From VFMC01 sp963791635 (GTDB lineage: Bacteria; Actinomycetota; Acidimicrobiia; Acidimicrobiales; Ilumatobacteraceae): a DNA stretch of 64,000 nucleotides. The notes beneath the pieces are model-generated. The model was not told the origin of the DNA. It worked only from the letters and a program-made list of their open reading frames with translations, and did no database searches. The position numbers and the translations under genes are program-made. Numbering within the stretch: the first letter of the stretch is position 1; the number at the start of each line of letters is the position of its first letter. The stretch is taken from NCBI GenBank assembly GCA_963791635.1, contig CAWBTC010000018.1, forward strand, positions 434,001 through 498,000, given 5' to 3'. Shown piece after piece: positions 63,576 to 64,000 of this stretch.

Positions 63576-64000
63576 TCAGGCTGTGGCCGCGACTGTCCGG
63601 CGTGAGGGTCGAAGAGCGATCACCGCTGCAGCGCACAGCAATGCGGCGAATCCGCCGAGGGCGAACGGAACTCGCGGCGAGGAGATCTGGATGACCCAGC
63701 CCATGAGCAGGGCGCCGATGGGTGTGCTGCCGAACCAGGCCATCTGGTGGAGCGCCATGACCCGTCCCTGCATCGAGGGTTCGGTGGCCTGTTGCACCAC
63801 GACCGTGTTCACCGACTGGAAGGACGCCGACGCGAAACCCAACACGATGCTCATCGGCCACGAACGGCCAGAAGCCCGGGGTGATCGACAAGCGCCAGGC
63901 AGGCTGCGCCGAACCCTGCCAGCGCGATCGCCAGGGTTCGCTTCGGGTGCGGCTTGACACCGGCGATGTAGATGCCGCCGATGATCGACCCGATCGCGCT
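63576..64000 (-). CDS. MFS_3 transporter, partial at window edge, two frameshifts
   Basis: The C-terminal part of an MFS_3-type exporter running off the window. From 64000 the frame reads SAIGSIIGGIYIAGVKPHPKR and a helix, then shifts. A second frame supplies TPGFWPFVA and a third resumes as MSIVLGFASASF through TEPSMQGRVMALHQMAWFGSTPIG to the stop at 63576. Removing one base near 63892 and one near 63855 gives a continuous hydrophobic helix. This is a different gene from the similar exporter at 321-1571. Confidence 0.7.
   Translation of the reverse strand, partial: RDRVDHRRHLHRRCQAAPEANPGDRAGRVRRSLPGACRSPRASGRSWPMSIVLGFASASFQSVNTVVVQQATEPSMQGRVMALHQMAWFGSTPIGALLMGWVIQISSPRVPFALGGFAALLCAAAVIALRPSRRTVAATA

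Overview
The window is GC-rich, gene-dense DNA from an actinobacterium, most likely class Acidimicrobiia (Ilumatobacter-like). This placement is an inference from gene content, not a database match. Supporting content: GTP-type PEP carboxykinase, an F420-type luciferase-fold oxidoreductase, a mycothiol-type (TIGR03086) protein, a BTAD regulator, a stand-alone LigD polymerase domain, a Lys/Ala-rich histone-like protein, and frequent GTG/TTG starts. I saw no tRNA, rRNA, insertion sequence, prophage or CRISPR array.

Layout. 1-7.1 kb: MFS exporter, AlkZ-like protein, two SDR dehydrogenases and a type I sulfatase. 7.2-10.7 kb: a secreted subtilase with a Trp-repeat tail, a thioredoxin-fold lipoprotein with an in-frame TGA, and a PhyH-like dioxygenase. 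10.8-19.4 kb: a small protein paired with an M48 membrane protease, LigD-type primase-polymerase, and a ParE/ParC-like topoisomerase pair. 19.4-28.8 kb: membrane proteins, methyltransferase, serine hydrolase, a fused LivHM permease, two tiny proteins with a D-aminoacylase-family amidohydrolase, a cupin and a TIGR03086 protein. 28.9-38.9 kb: a TPR protein, PEPCK and assorted oxidoreductases and hydrolases. 38.9-44.9 kb: BTAD-AAA regulator, hemerythrin and ABC exporter in one operon. 45-48.8 kb: a sulfur (persulfide/sulfane) operon run by an ArsR-rhodanese regulator. 48.9-54.6 kb: P450 and three glycosyltransferases. 54.7-63.4 kb: histone-like protein, a two-gene fused 2-oxoacid:ferredoxin oxidoreductase, and a divergent operon of acyl-reductase-like protein, SDR and NDP-forming acyl-CoA ligase. 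The window ends inside a second MFS gene.

The strongest discovery is the lipoprotein at 9105-9734 (minus). The frame is open on both sides of one TGA, which sits exactly where the first cysteine of the thioredoxin CxxC motif belongs (U-S-T-C). Eighteen bases downstream is a perfect 8-bp hairpin with a GGUC loop, the architecture of a bacterial SECIS. I read it as a TlpA/ResA-like selenoprotein that automated annotation would split into two fragments.

Four genes are interrupted by frameshifts (28882-30964, 45786-47134, 61323-63447, 63576-64000). All six inferred lesions are restored by removing one base, so insertion-type sequencing errors are more likely than decay. A genuine decayed gene, a mosaic remnant of a cytochrome P450, lies at 44912-45010.
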